A stretch of 32,983 nt of DNA from Balneolales bacterium (GCA_007132975.1 SLNO01000041.1:1-32983); one strand, 5' to 3'; shown: positions 22,330-32,437, counted from the stretch's first letter. Notes: generated from the sequence alone by a model not told the origin. Made by a program: numbers and translations.

Positions 22330-25300
22330 ATGCTAGCTGGCAGGCTTTTATTCCTGTTCTGTGCTCTTGCCTTGCTGATACCGGCGGCACTGGCGGGACA
22401 CCCTGCTTATCAGCTCTACACAACCGAAGACGGGTTGCCTTCCACTTTCATCAAGCATATTCGGCAGCTCCCTGACGGATACATCGTCATATCCACTGAT
22501 GACGGTCTTCTATTTTATGACGGATATGATTTTCATCGCAGGGGTATTACGCACGGACTTCCAGACCATCTTGTAAAGCACACTTTGCTGAGCCGGCGCA
22601 ACCGGCTTTTCGTGGCCACTGACCTGGGGGTTGCGTACGCGGATCTGGACGAAAACGCATCCCCCCTGCCTCAAAACTTCACTCGTATCCCCTTTTTGGC
22701 GCCGGATGGAGACTACCGGATAAGGGCGATCCATGAAACTACTGATGGCCGGATCCTGGCTGCCGGACAGAACAGGATTTTTGAGTTGATTACACGTCAG
22801 GGGAATCAGTCTGGTCAGACACGTTCAAGCAGGGGTACCGCCCGGCCGGCAGCCTCTGACCTTGTCTCAGCTACCGTGACGATGCGAGAGCTGGATCAAG
22901 GTACTGCTATGGTGCCGCAAACCAATCTGGTGCGCTCGTTCTCTTTTGAAAACGATCGGCGCGGAGGAGTTCTGATCACTTCTGCGGGTAACAACCTGCT
23001 CTACCTTCCTCCAGGAGCGTCTAACGTAGTTCGCTTGCCCAATACCGGCTTGCCGTCGCAGCTTCGTGGAATAAAACATGCAGGCGGGTCACGGTTCTGG
23101 GTGGGCAGCGTCTTCGGGCTGTATCAGGTTACCTGGGACGCGGACAACCGGCGCGTGGTATCCAGCAGATTCATTCCTGCATCACGCGGTACCACTGTCG
23201 ATAACATTGTCATTGCCCCTGATGGCACAGTGCTTGCCGGAACCGATGGTTCCGGAGTTATCAGCATCCACCCGGAAACATTCGAAAAAGTCAGCCGACG
23301 CTCATTTTTCTCCGACTATATAAAACACATTTCTTTTGACCGGTCCGGCAATCAGTGGACATCAACGGATCACGGTATCGCCTTCATCCCCAATGTGCCA
23401 TTTGGCAACATCGGAAGTGATGAGGGCCTGCCACGCCGTCATGTGTCTGGTGTGGTTCGGGATCGCTTAAATCACCTTTGGATCGCTACACACGAGGGGC
23501 TCTTCCATCGCCCCCCCGGTGAGCAGCAACTCACAAAACTGGACTATCTGGACGGTAAGCTGATCCACTGCATCCGTTACAGCGAGGAAAGCGACAGGAT
23601 CTACGCATTCGCTGACGCCGGGATCCATGTGCTGGATGTGCTGACCGGGGAGGGCAAGCTTCTCAGGGTGATGGACAGCAGTGGTGAGATCATTGCCAGT
23701 GAGATCATCGGCGACCGGCATTTCTGGATGGTCACCAATACCGGAACCCTGCTATATTATGATGAGCAAACAGGATCGGTGAGGACCATGGGAGCCACAC
23801 GCGGGGTAACTCAGCCAGTATCCAGTCTCACCCGCACAAGAGACGGGGTTGTCTGGGTATCGGGGGCAGCGGGATTTCTGGCCTGGTACCACACCGAGAA
23901 GAATCGCTTCATCCCTGTTTCGTGGGATCAGTTCGCCCAGCAGCCTTCCGGAAACAGCGTTTTTTCTTATATCCATTCCGGTGATGAAACTTATTTATGG
24001 ATAGGTTCCACGGATGGGCTGTACCGTTTTGATCCGTTCGCAGACATACCATACTTTGGCAATGTCGCAACCCTTGACGACGGAAACATCCGATGGGTCC
24101 GCAAGACCGGAGGTGATCTCTGGATCGGTTCCAATCAGTATCTGTACGCTATCAGACCTGACGGCACTGCGGATCCGGTAATACAGCGTTTTTCAACGGT
24201 GAGCGGGCTTGCATCCACCAGCTTTACCCACGGTGCTGCCTTTGTGGACCACAGCGGATATGTTTGGATGGGAACCAACATTGGCGCCGCCTATTACAAC
24301 AACACCGGGTTCGAAACACAGACTTCGCAGGTACGGCTTCGATATTGGAGCGTTGGTGACACTGTTTTCACCACCACAGAGCACCAGCGGCTGGACAGTG
24401 ACACCGGATACATGACCCTTGCATTCACCACCCTTGATTTCCCGTCAGGCGAAATCGTCTATCAAAGCCGTATCACCGGCCGGGGCGGTGCATGGTCAGA
24501 GCCCACCACCAGCCCTGTTTTTACGCCTTTTTTCCAAGGATCAGGCCGGTACACGTTCGAGGTAAGGGCATCGCGCAGCTCCAGCAACTGGACCGAACCG
24601 CTATCCATCAGTTTTGTGATAAAGCGGCCCTGGTGGATGGGCAACCTGATGCTGGGTGTCTATTCACTAGTTGCAATAGCGATCATTTTTGGGCTGGTAC
24701 AATGGAATTCTGTGCTGTTGCGAAGAAGAAACAAGGAACTTGCCGATGGTGTCCGTCAAAGGACAAACCACTTGAAAAACATGGTTCTGGAGCTTGAGAA
24801 TGAGATTAAACAGCGGGAGGAGATTGAGCAAGAGCTGAGAGACACCAATTTCACCAATGAGCGGATGATCAAGATCGTATCGCACGATTTGAGGTCGCCT
24901 TTCCAGGGAATTCTCGGTTTTGCATCCATGCTCCAGGAGGAGTACGAAGAGCTGGACGAAGAGGAACGGAGGGAGATGGTCTCTCAGATCATCAATTCGT
25001 CCAACCTGGCTGTTTCACTGCTGAATCAGTTGCTCGACTGGATTTCGCTTCAGACCGGCAAAATGCCATTTTCGCCAACATCGCAGAACCTCGCCGAGAA
25101 TGTCAAGGAGATCTCGGACCTGCTCAAGAGCCTGGCTGACAGTAAGGATATCCGGCTTGAGACACGTGTGCCGGTTGATATCACGGTCCATGCCGACCGC
25201 AACATGCTGCAGTCGATCCTTCGAAATCTGGTGGGCAATGCAATCAAGTTTACCAGCCGCGAAGGCAAGATCATCATTGAGGCGACGCAGAAAAACAGCC

Positions 25301-25545
25301 ACACCGAGATCAGTATCACAGACAACGGAGTGGGAATGGATCAGGAGACACTGGAGAAGATCCTGGCCAAGGAGAAGACCGTGACGACCAAGGGAACCGG
25401 CAAGGAGATGGGATCCGGGCTGGGGCTGGTGATGACCAAGGAGATGATCGACCGGCACGGCGGCGTACTCACCGGAGAGAGCAAGATCAAGAGAGGCACG
25501 ACGTTCACTTTCACCCTGCCGAACAATGCTGTCCCGGGCGACTGA
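22330..25545 (+). CDS. Periplasmic two-component propeller sensor histidine kinase (Reg_prop/Y_Y_Y type)
   Basis: This is a 1071-residue sensor. A signal peptide (1-23, LLFLFCALALLIPAALAG) leads to a periplasmic region of about 740 residues. That region is made of Reg_prop strands (for example YTTEDGLPSTFIKHIRQLPDGYIVISTDDGLLFYDG, then DRLNHLWIATHEGLF and HSGYVWMGTNIGAAYYN), the two seven-bladed propellers of hybrid-type Bacteroidota sensors. A Y_Y_Y domain (about 690-755, FEVRASRSSSNWTEP) and TM (770-793) follow. A coiled coil (800-835) leads into HisKA, with phospho-acceptor H852 in SHDLRSPFQG. The HATPase has NLVGNAIKF, DNGVGM and GSGLGLVMTKEMI. It ends there, with no receiver or AraC domain, so it is not a hybrid, and no response regulator is adjacent. 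The ligand is probably a polymer breakdown product by family precedent. Confidence 0.92.
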   Translation: MLAGRLLFLFCALALLIPAALAGHPAYQLYTTEDGLPSTFIKHIRQLPDGYIVISTDDGLLFYDGYDFHRRGITHGLPDHLVKHTLLSRRNRLFVATDLGVAYADLDENASPLPQNFTRIPFLAPDGDYRIRAIHETTDGRILAAGQNRIFELITRQGNQSGQTRSSRGTARPAASDLVSATVTMRELDQGTAMVPQTNLVRSFSFENDRRGGVLITSAGNNLLYLPPGASNVVRLPNTGLPSQLRGIKHAGGSRFWVGSVFGLYQVTWDADNRRVVSSRFIPASRGTTVDNIVIAPDGTVLAGTDGSGVISIHPETFEKVSRRSFFSDYIKHISFDRSGNQWTSTDHGIAFIPNVPFGNIGSDEGLPRRHVSGVVRDRLNHLWIATHEGLFHRPPGEQQLTKLDYLDGKLIHCIRYSEESDRIYAFADAGIHVLDVLTGEGKLLRVMDSSGEIIASEIIGDRHFWMVTNTGTLLYYDEQTGSVRTMGATRGVTQPVSSLTRTRDGVVWVSGAAGFLAWYHTEKNRFIPVSWDQFAQQPSGNSVFSYIHSGDETYLWIGSTDGLYRFDPFADIPYFGNVATLDDGNIRWVRKTGGDLWIGSNQYLYAIRPDGTADPVIQRFSTVSGLASTSFTHGAAFVDHSGYVWMGTNIGAAYYNNTGFETQTSQVRLRYWSVGDTVFTTTEHQRLDSDTGYMTLAFTTLDFPSGEIVYQSRITGRGGAWSEPTTSPVFTPFFQGSGRYTFEVRASRSSSNWTEPLSISFVIKRPWWMGNLMLGVYSLVAIAIIFGLVQWNSVLLRRRNKELADGVRQRTNHLKNMVLELENEIKQREEIEQELRDTNFTNERMIKIVSHDLRSPFQGILGFASMLQEEYEELDEEERREMVSQIINSSNLAVSLLNQLLDWISLQTGKMPFSPTSQNLAENVKEISDLLKSLADSKDIRLETRVPVDITVHADRNMLQSILRNLVGNAIKFTSREGKIIIEATQKNSHTEISITDNGVGMDQETLEKILAKEKTVTTKGTGKEMGSGLGLVMTKEMIDRHGGVLTGESKIKRGTTFTFTLPNNAVPGD

Positions 25546-25562
25546 TCAGCATTGCATCAGGT

Positions 25563-27581
25563 TTACTGCGTGCCGGGTATCGTGCGGAAAGGAACAAGGT
25601 TGCCGTCATTATCCACCTTTATGACAATGATATCCGCTGTGCCCTTAAAAATATCTTCGAAATCTCCGTCATTGGACGAGGTAGACCCTGCAAGCACATA
25701 GTTCCCGTCATCAGATGTGACAATGGACATGCCTCTGTCCCGGCGGCTTCCACTGAACATCCGGATCCACTCCCTGTTTCCGGCGGCATCCAGCTTCATA
25801 ACGGGTATACTCATTTCTCCTCTGTTTGCACCGGTAAAATCGCCATCATTTGAAAAAGAACCCCCGGTTAAAACGAAACCACCATCCATTGCCTGCGTTA
25901 TGGAATGGCCATGATCCTCCGAGCTGCCGCCGTAGGTTTGTGTCCATTCAACAGCACCCCGGGAATCCAGTTTCATGACAAAAATATCTGATCCTCCCGT
26001 TAACATGCCTTCGAAATCACCGTCATTGGATACGGTCCTTCCCGTCAGCGCGTAGCCGCCGTCAGTGGCGGCTATGATGGCATTGCCAAAATCGTAGCTG
26101 CTGCCGCCGTACGTTTTGTTCCACTCAAGATTGCCGTTGGCGTCCAGCTTCATGGCAAAAATATCAAAATCACCTTTGCTCAATCCGCTGAAGTCGCCAT
26201 CATTGGATCGGGTGCCACCAGTCAGCACATAGCCCCCGTCCAAAGACCGGGCAATGGAATATCCCCTGTCTTCTCCACTCCCGCCATAGGTTTTTTTCCA
26301 TTCAAGCTGGCCGCTGGCGTTCACTTTAAGGACGATTATATCGGATAACGTCGGGTTGACGTTGACAAAATCGCCGTCATTGGAGCGGACGCCGCCTGCT
26401 GCCACAAAGCCGCCATCGTGGGACTCAACAACAGAATAGACCATATCATTTTTACTGCCGACGAATGTTTCAACCCAGACTTTATTCCCTTGCGAATCAA
26501 GTTTTGCAAGAAAAATATCATTGTCTGTTGCGGATGCAGTCCTCTCGCCGGCAAAATCTCCATTACCTGACCTTGTGTTTCCAGCCAGAATATATCCATT
26601 ATCGGAAGTTTGCCTGATGGACCACCCTTCGTCCCTGTTGCTGCCGGAGAGTACCTGGGTCCACTCGATTTCTCCTTCGGGAGTCAGTTTCATAACCAGC
26701 ACATCAATCACACCACCAAGCTTGTCCTCACTTTCAAAATCCCCGTCATTAGACTGGAAAGAACCTGTCAGCACATAACCGCCGTCACTGGTTTGGTCAA
26801 TGGCATATGCCAGATCAGCCCGGATCCCGCCAAATATTTTTTTCTTTGGCTCGAAGATTGCCGCCACATTTTTATCATTTGTCAGTGTGATCCGTTTTGG
26901 GGCTTCATATCCGTCGATATCTCCACCCCACTCATGGAAATACCAGTTGTTTTGCGCTATGGGAGTCAACTCGATCACTGTCTCAAATGGGTAGCCGGAG
27001 TTTTCCTTTTGTTGGACTATCCGTTCTTCTACCGAGCCCTTGCCCTGGACAGAGACAGTCAGGCGGTAGATATTTCGTTCAAATATGGCTGTAACGCTGG
27101 TTTCACCGGTTATGGTGATAGTCTCCGGGACCTGGCTGCCTTCCAGATCGCCATCCCATGCCTGGAAATGCCATCCTTCCGCCGGAACCGGGGTAAGCTC
27201 CACTACCGTCTCATAGGGGTATTCTGCAGATTTCTGCTGCACAATCTTCTCAGCGACTGTTCCTTCTCCCTCTGTGGTAATGTGCAAGGGATAGTTTCTC
27301 TTCTCAAAAATCCCGGTAATGGATATATCCCTGGCAATCACAAACGACAGCGGGTTTTCAGCAGAACTTATGTCACCGTCCCATCGGTTGAATATCCATC
27401 CGTCGTTGGGGATGCCAGTCAACGCAATTTCTTCACCTTCCGGATAGACTCCCTCAGATGGTTCAATGGATCCGCCCTCCGGTGGAGAAACATTTGTTGA
27501 CAAGGTATGCGTGGGTTTGCTTTCGGTGCCGCAGGAAATCAGCAAACCTGCGATGAACAGACAGAGGAATAATTTTTTCAT
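25563..27581 (-). CDS. Surface lipoprotein with B-repeat and tandem SNDGDF repeats
   Basis: The protein has 672 residues. Residues 1-17 are a lipoprotein signal with lipobox LLISC (C17). Three divergent InlB B-repeat-like units follow (about 28-93, 94-170, 171-245), each with G-x-W-x-F/H-x-x-W-x-G-D and ending in the pattern V/I-A/T-A/G-I-F-E. Seven tandem units of about 57 residues then run to the end (about 250-655), of the form DGGYVLTG.T.SNDGDF.G...DIFVMKLD..G..EW..TYGGS. The SNDGDF signature occurs as six good copies and one SGNGDF. These repeats form beta-propeller-like solenoids in Bacteroidota outer-membrane proteins. No C-terminal sorting domain is seen. Convergent with the sensor kinase, with a 17-bp gap. 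Probably attached to the outer membrane; role unknown. Confidence 0.85.
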   Translation of the reverse strand: MKKLFLCLFIAGLLISCGTESKPTHTLSTNVSPPEGGSIEPSEGVYPEGEEIALTGIPNDGWIFNRWDGDISSAENPLSFVIARDISITGIFEKRNYPLHITTEGEGTVAEKIVQQKSAEYPYETVVELTPVPAEGWHFQAWDGDLEGSQVPETITITGETSVTAIFERNIYRLTVSVQGKGSVEERIVQQKENSGYPFETVIELTPIAQNNWYFHEWGGDIDGYEAPKRITLTNDKNVAAIFEPKKKIFGGIRADLAYAIDQTSDGGYVLTGSFQSNDGDFESEDKLGGVIDVLVMKLTPEGEIEWTQVLSGSNRDEGWSIRQTSDNGYILAGNTRSGNGDFAGERTASATDNDIFLAKLDSQGNKVWVETFVGSKNDMVYSVVESHDGGFVAAGGVRSNDGDFVNVNPTLSDIIVLKVNASGQLEWKKTYGGSGEDRGYSIARSLDGGYVLTGGTRSNDGDFSGLSKGDFDIFAMKLDANGNLEWNKTYGGSSYDFGNAIIAATDGGYALTGRTVSNDGDFEGMLTGGSDIFVMKLDSRGAVEWTQTYGGSSEDHGHSITQAMDGGFVLTGGSFSNDGDFTGANRGEMSIPVMKLDAAGNREWIRMFSGSRRDRGMSIVTSDDGNYVLAGSTSSNDGDFEDIFKGTADIIVIKVDNDGNLVPFRTIPGTQ

Positions 27582-27609
27582 CGGGGAGGGGTGGAAGTGC
27601 CGGGCTAAT

Positions 27610-27647
27610 AAAAAAAATCCAACCCATGCATACCAATGAGTTGGATT
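27610..27647 (-). terminator. Intrinsic terminator of tRNA-Pro
   Basis: On the minus strand AATCCAAC (27647-27640) pairs with GTTGGATT (27623-27616), with a 16-base loop, followed by a run of T's. It begins 9 bp past the 3' end of the tRNA. It also overlaps the likely promoter area of the lipoprotein gene, whose ATG is at 27581. Confidence 0.8.
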
Positions 27648-27653
27648 GTCTGG

Positions 27654-27730
<77 letters not shown>

Positions 27731-27794
27731 TAATTGCCGGCGGACACCAATAGTACGGAACACCGGCAAAAAAAGAAAGAACAAAAACGGCGTT

Positions 27795-27819
27795 GGCAGC
27801 CCGGGAACACCGGACTGCC
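27795..27819 (-). terminator. Hairpin terminator after gap
   Basis: On the minus strand GGCAGTCCGG (27819-27810) pairs over ten positions, one of them G-U, with CCGGGCTGCC (27804-27795) around a 5-base loop. AACGCCGTTTTTG and a longer T-rich tract follow. The hairpin lies 17 bp after the gap stop. It probably terminates gap, leaving tRNA-Pro to its own promoter or to processing from read-through. Confidence 0.7.
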
Positions 27820-27835
27820 CTGCCGTCAATTGGGA

Positions 27836-28837
<1,002 letters not shown>

Positions 28838-28886
28838 TTACGAGTCCTTTTTTTATTTATGGTCTGTTGAATAATGATTAGGCCTG

Positions 28887-28921
28887 CCAGTTACATGCCA
28901 GACAGGCAATGATGTAATGCT
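28887..28921. repeat. Inverted repeat in the gap upstream region
   Basis: TTACATGCC (28891-28899) pairs with GGC (28905-28907) and, past an AATG bulge, with ATGTAA (28912-28917). The result is a broken stem 55-85 bp upstream of the gap start. Nothing else is clear in 28835-29029. It could be an operator or part of a 5' leader. Confidence 0.35.
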
Positions 28922-29029
28922 GGTTAACAAATCTCCTTAAGTTACCATTAATGATGGCCTTTTTCAAGTTTCCCAGCCCAAATCCAGCCCATTCTGACGC
29001 CTGATTCCGGAGATTATCCAGAGGTGTGA

Positions 29030-29725
29030 TCAGTCGTCCTTGGGCTCGTCATCGTCGGCAACTTCTTCATCGCCGAGATCGATATCATCGGAGGAATCGT
29101 CGATGTCATCGTCATCGTCGTCATCACTTGTTGGGGCAACGATCGTGCGTTTTTTCACCTTGCTCTCCGTGGCACCGGCGCTGCGAAGCACCACAGCCAC
29201 ATCGGCCTGCTCATTCTCATTGGCATGATTGAGCGCCGTATTGCCGTTCTTATCCTTGATTTTGACATCCGCTCCCTGAGATATAAGGTAACGCACGACG
29301 TCAAGGTGGCCTTCTTTTGCGGCGAACATGAGCGCCGTCTGCCCCCAGTGCTGCCGCGAATCTATTTCGGCACCTTTTTCCACCAGCAGCTTGACCGCCT
29401 CCAGCTGTCCCTCCCTGGATGCAAGGATCAACGCCAGCGGACCGATTTCAGCGCCGTTTTCGAAAAGCAGTTTCATCATCTCAAGATTGCCGTTTTCAGC
29501 AGCCCGGTTCAGAGCGGTTCCGCCAATCTTGTTCTTTTCATTGACTTTGGCACCTTTTTTCAGCAGCAGTTCCACGGCTTCCAGCTGGTTGTTCTGAGCC
29601 GCATAAATCAAAGGGGTTGAACCAGTTGCGGAAACAGAATTGATATCGGCACCAGCCTTCAGCTGCTCCTTTATAGCTTCAAGGTCACCTGATTTGCAAG
29701 CATCGACCAAGGACATGGTTTCCAT
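29030..29725 (-). CDS. Ankyrin-repeat protein with acidic tail
   Basis: This 231-residue protein has about six ankyrin repeats from residue 5 to about 185. Good examples are GSTPLIYAAQNNQLEAVELLLKKGA, GGTALNRAAENGNLEMMKLLFENGA, GQTALMFAAKEGHLDVVRYLISQGA and GNTALNHANENEQADVAVVLRSAGA. The fourth is degenerate, lacking the TPL entry (PLALILASREGQ). A short basic linker (VKKRTIV, about 189-195) leads to a very acidic tail (198-231, D/E runs). No signal peptide or catalytic domain, so a cytoplasmic protein-binding scaffold is likely. Start at 29725 or the next ATG at 29716 (MSLVDACK) cannot be separated. It is a single gene between gap and the fmt cluster. Partner unknown. Confidence 0.88.
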   Translation of the reverse strand: METMSLVDACKSGDLEAIKEQLKAGADINSVSATGSTPLIYAAQNNQLEAVELLLKKGAKVNEKNKIGGTALNRAAENGNLEMMKLLFENGAEIGPLALILASREGQLEAVKLLVEKGAEIDSRQHWGQTALMFAAKEGHLDVVRYLISQGADVKIKDKNGNTALNHANENEQADVAVVLRSAGATESKVKKRTIVAPTSDDDDDDDIDDSSDDIDLGDEEVADDDEPKDD

Positions 29726-29840
29726 AGAAAACTAAATCTTTATAGCGTTACTGTGATGTGATGCAATGATGCGGACTTGTTGGAAATCTTGCAACTATTT
29801 TTTTTGGGTAAATAATCGCCTTTTCAACGACAGAAAACGA

Positions 29841-30809
29841 TCAGTTTGACAAAAACGTATGACCGCCCAGCCCGTTCAGGAAGTCTGCCCCGCTCATTCG
29901 CTTCTTGCCTTCCGGCTGCACATCGGCAAGAATCACTGTACCATCGCGGCATCCCGCGTGCGCTTTGCCATCGATGACCTGCGCCTCTCCAGGTTTGAGT
30001 GCGTCACCTGATTTCTGTGTTCCTGCTGCCGGCAGAACTGCCTGCGGCACCGGCTCGGATCGGTAAATTTTGAGTTTCTTTCCATCCTGAAGAGTCCAGG
30101 CGCCTGGAAACGGGCTCATGCCCCTAATGAAATTATGCACATCGCCAGCGTTCTTGTCAAAATCGATACGGGCATCATCCGGGTGGATTTTGGGTGCCCG
30201 TGTCGCCAGCGCATCGTCCTGCTTGACCGGTGCGGCGGTACCGTCGGCCAGCTGATCCACAGTGCGCACCATGAGGCCGGCTCCAATCTCTTTCAGACGA
30301 CCATATAGTTCACCGGTGGTTTCGAGCGGACCAATCGCTGTCTTATCGTACCCAAGGATCCTGCCGGTATCCATCCCCTCATCCAGAATGAATACGGTGC
30401 ACCCGGTCTCGGTCTCGCCATTGATGACTGCCCAATGGATGGGGGCGGCCCCGCGGTATTTCGGGAGCAAGGAAGCATGCAGATTGAGTGAACCTGTGTT
30501 GGGGATGGCCAGTATCTCCGGTGGAAGCAGTTTGTAGGCAACCACGACCAGAAGGTCTGGGTTCCGTTCCGACAGTTTGCTGTGCAGCGAAGTGCTGCGC
30601 ATGTCGTCCGCCTCGATAACATCAATGGAGAGCTCGCCAGCCGCGACCTTCACCGGTGATGGCGTGCGCGCGCCGCCCCTCCCGCGGCGTTTATCGCTTC
30701 CCGTTACCACCGCAACCACCTTGTGCCGGCTCGCTGCCAGCTGCTGCAGGCTGGGAACCGAGAAATCGGGGTTGCCCATGAAAACGATTTTGAGCGATGT
30801 GCGGGTCAT
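29841..30809 (-). CDS. fmt: Methionyl-tRNA formyltransferase
   Basis: Fmt formylates the initiator methionyl-tRNA using 10-formyltetrahydrofolate. The 322-residue product has KIVFMGNPDFSVPSL (7-21) and the catalytic triad N109, H111 and D147 in NLHASLLPKYRGAAPIHWAV and DEGMDTGRIL. The tRNA-contact loop region is DKRRGRGGARTPSPVK (39-54). The C-terminal domain (about 210-322) starts with RIDFDKNAGDVHNFIRGMSPFPGAW. Complete length. It follows def by 50 bp, the usual pairing of formylation and deformylation genes. Confidence 0.96.
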   Translation of the reverse strand: MTRTSLKIVFMGNPDFSVPSLQQLAASRHKVVAVVTGSDKRRGRGGARTPSPVKVAAGELSIDVIEADDMRSTSLHSKLSERNPDLLVVVAYKLLPPEILAIPNTGSLNLHASLLPKYRGAAPIHWAVINGETETGCTVFILDEGMDTGRILGYDKTAIGPLETTGELYGRLKEIGAGLMVRTVDQLADGTAAPVKQDDALATRAPKIHPDDARIDFDKNAGDVHNFIRGMSPFPGAWTLQDGKKLKIYRSEPVPQAVLPAAGTQKSGDALKPGEAQVIDGKAHAGCRDGTVILADVQPEGKKRMSGADFLNGLGGHTFLSN

Positions 30810-30859
30810 GGAGGATCAAAAAGTCAAAAGGTAGAAAGGTGAGATGGGAAATGCCGCAA

Positions 30860-31438
30860 TCAGGCCTCTTCGTCCGTCCCCGTGCCTTTCGGTGCAAGCG
30901 TATAGGCAGCCTCGACCCGGCCAGCGCGTATCTCCTCCAGTTTTTTACGGATCAGCCGCTTCCGGAATGCACCGAGATAGTCAATGAAAAGCACGCCTCG
31001 CAAGTGGTCATATTCATGCTGCAGGACACGGGCGTACCATCCGCTGTGGACCTCCTCGCGGTCCTGGAAGTCGCGGTCCTGATAGCGGATACGGATGGTA
31101 TCGGGACGACTGACCTTCTCCCTGACGTCGGGTATGCTCAGGCAACCCTCCTCTGCGTCCCATTTCTCTCCTTCGAGCACTTCGATTTCAGGATTGATAA
31201 AGACGCCGGGACCGAGAGACTCTTCTTCTTCATCCTCTGTTATGGCGTCGGCATCCACAACGAACAACTTCAGCGAGACGCCAACCTGGGGGGCTGCAAG
31301 ACCGACTCCGTTGGCCTCGTACATGGTATCAAAAAGATCGTCTATGAATTCCTCGAGGCCGGGATGGTCTTGTTGAACAGTGTCGGCGGGTTTCCGCAGC
31401 ACAGGGTCGTCATAGGTTACTACAGGCAGAATGGCCAT
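30860..31438 (-). CDS. def: Peptide deformylase
   Basis: Def removes the N-formyl group from new proteins. The 192-residue product has all three motifs: GVGLAAPQVG (44-53), EEGCLSIPDV (96-105) with metal ligand C99, and QHEYDHLRG (140-148) with H141, catalytic E142 and H145. An acidic insert TEDEEEES (67-74) is longer than usual and is common in this lineage. It lies 11 bp after ruvX and 50 bp before fmt, all on the minus strand. Confidence 0.96.
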   Translation of the reverse strand: MAILPVVTYDDPVLRKPADTVQQDHPGLEEFIDDLFDTMYEANGVGLAAPQVGVSLKLFVVDADAITEDEEEESLGPGVFINPEIEVLEGEKWDAEEGCLSIPDVREKVSRPDTIRIRYQDRDFQDREEVHSGWYARVLQHEYDHLRGVLFIDYLGAFRKRLIRKKLEEIRAGRVEAAYTLAPKGTGTDEEA

Positions 31439-31449
31439 TGGCGGCAGTA

Positions 31450-31860
31450 TTACTTCGAGTCCAGATAATTTTGCAGGAGTATAGTAGCTGCGGTTGAATC
31501 AATCAACTCCTTTTTACGGCGTTTTTTCTGCCTGGCACCGGAATCGCGAATGGATTGGCGGGCAATGGTGGATGTGAAGCGCTCATCGAGGGTTTTGACG
31601 GGCACGGCTCCGATGACCTTTTCAAGTTTTTCGAGAAACTTGCGGACCATATCCACAGAATCCCCTTCCTCACCACGCAACGTGAGAGGCCAGCCGACCA
31701 CAATCAGCGCTACTTCTCCCTTTCCGCACATGCCGGCGATACGGAGAATGGCCTCATCATAAGTATAAGTGCCCAGCGGACTGGCCAGGATTCCGGTCAG
31801 GTCCGACTGGGCAATGCCTACGCGTTTCAGTCCGACATCGACACCTATAATTCGTTGCAT
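31450..31860 (-). CDS. ruvX: RuvX/YqgF-type Holliday junction resolvase
   Basis: This 136-residue RNase H-fold protein begins IIGVDVGLKRVGIAQSD (4-20) with the first catalytic Asp. It has the family strand LIVVGWPLTLRGEEG (52-66, where VVGLPxxxxG is usual), then VKTLDERFTSTIA (88-100) and a C-terminal KELIDSTAATILLQNYL with the last acidic residue. YqgF/RuvX proteins act in Holliday-junction resolution and, in E. coli, in 16S rRNA 5'-end maturation. It is 11 bp before def and 21 bp after the HU gene, so an HU-ruvX-def-fmt operon is likely. Confidence 0.93.
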   Translation of the reverse strand: MQRIIGVDVGLKRVGIAQSDLTGILASPLGTYTYDEAILRIAGMCGKGEVALIVVGWPLTLRGEEGDSVDMVRKFLEKLEKVIGAVPVKTLDERFTSTIARQSIRDSGARQKKRRKKELIDSTAATILLQNYLDSK

Positions 31861-31881
31861 TGGTGTCCGATCGGGTTAGGC

Positions 31882-32205
31882 TTACGCTTCTTCGAGGTGT
31901 TCTTTCTTCAGCGGCTGGCGCAGAAACTCCTTGAGAAGCTTGCTGGGCTTGAAGTGGGTCTTACGGTGCTCGGGCACGTAAATAACTTCGTTTGTTTTGG
32001 GGTTGCGGGCCTTCGGCTTCGCTTTGGTAACCTTCACTTCAAAAACGCCGAAATCACGGATTTCGATGCGGCAAGTGGGGTTGGCTTCCATCATGGTGTC
32101 GCGAACTGCCTCGATAACGGCGTCTACCCACGGTTCAACCTGAACCATCGGTACACCTTTCTTTTCGGAAATGCGACGTACGATATCTCTTTTCGTGTAA
32201 GTCAT
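31882..32205 (-). CDS. HU/IHF-family DNA-binding protein
   Basis: The product is 107 residues. The helical dimer body is at the start (TYTKRDIVRRISEKKGVPMVQVEPWVDAV). IEIRDFGVFEV (47-57) leads into the beta-arm ARNPKTNEVIYVPEH (66-80), which usually carries the DNA-intercalating proline (here RNPKTNE, P69). KTHFKPSKLLKEFL (82-95) closes the fold. The C-terminal PLKKEHLEEA is about ten residues longer than E. coli HU. It bends DNA as part of the nucleoid. It is first in the minus-strand cluster with ruvX 21 bp downstream. Whether it is HU or IHF type is not resolved. Confidence 0.93.
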   Translation of the reverse strand: MTYTKRDIVRRISEKKGVPMVQVEPWVDAVIEAVRDTMMEANPTCRIEIRDFGVFEVKVTKAKPKARNPKTNEVIYVPEHRKTHFKPSKLLKEFLRQPLKKEHLEEA

Positions 32206-32437
32206 GCCAATAGTGGTTTGATATTGCGGTTAATGAATGATAAGAGCATTCAGGAGAGGGCACCGATGATTCGGAAAATGATTTCTATTTTAGATCTTCA
32301 TTTAATGCCGGCTCCCGAACAGGAGGTGTTTAAGAGAGTTACATCTAATAGTACTGCGGGATAATCTGGTGTTAACTATAGATTTAATATACAACTAACG
32401 AACATTTAATGAAATAGGTATAGGCCATTAATTTTTT
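32206..32437. other. AT-rich intergenic region upstream of the HU gene
   Basis: 232 bp with markedly lower GC than the flanking genes, between the RelA/SpoT stop and the HU start (both minus). Transcription of HU should begin here, but I could not find a -33/-7 pair I would defend. No hairpin plus T-run terminator is evident after the RelA/SpoT gene. Confidence 0.4.

Noticed and set aside
29040-29130. Short tandem GAC/GTC-type repeat
   Set aside because: It is simply the coding of the Asp-rich tail of the ankyrin protein.
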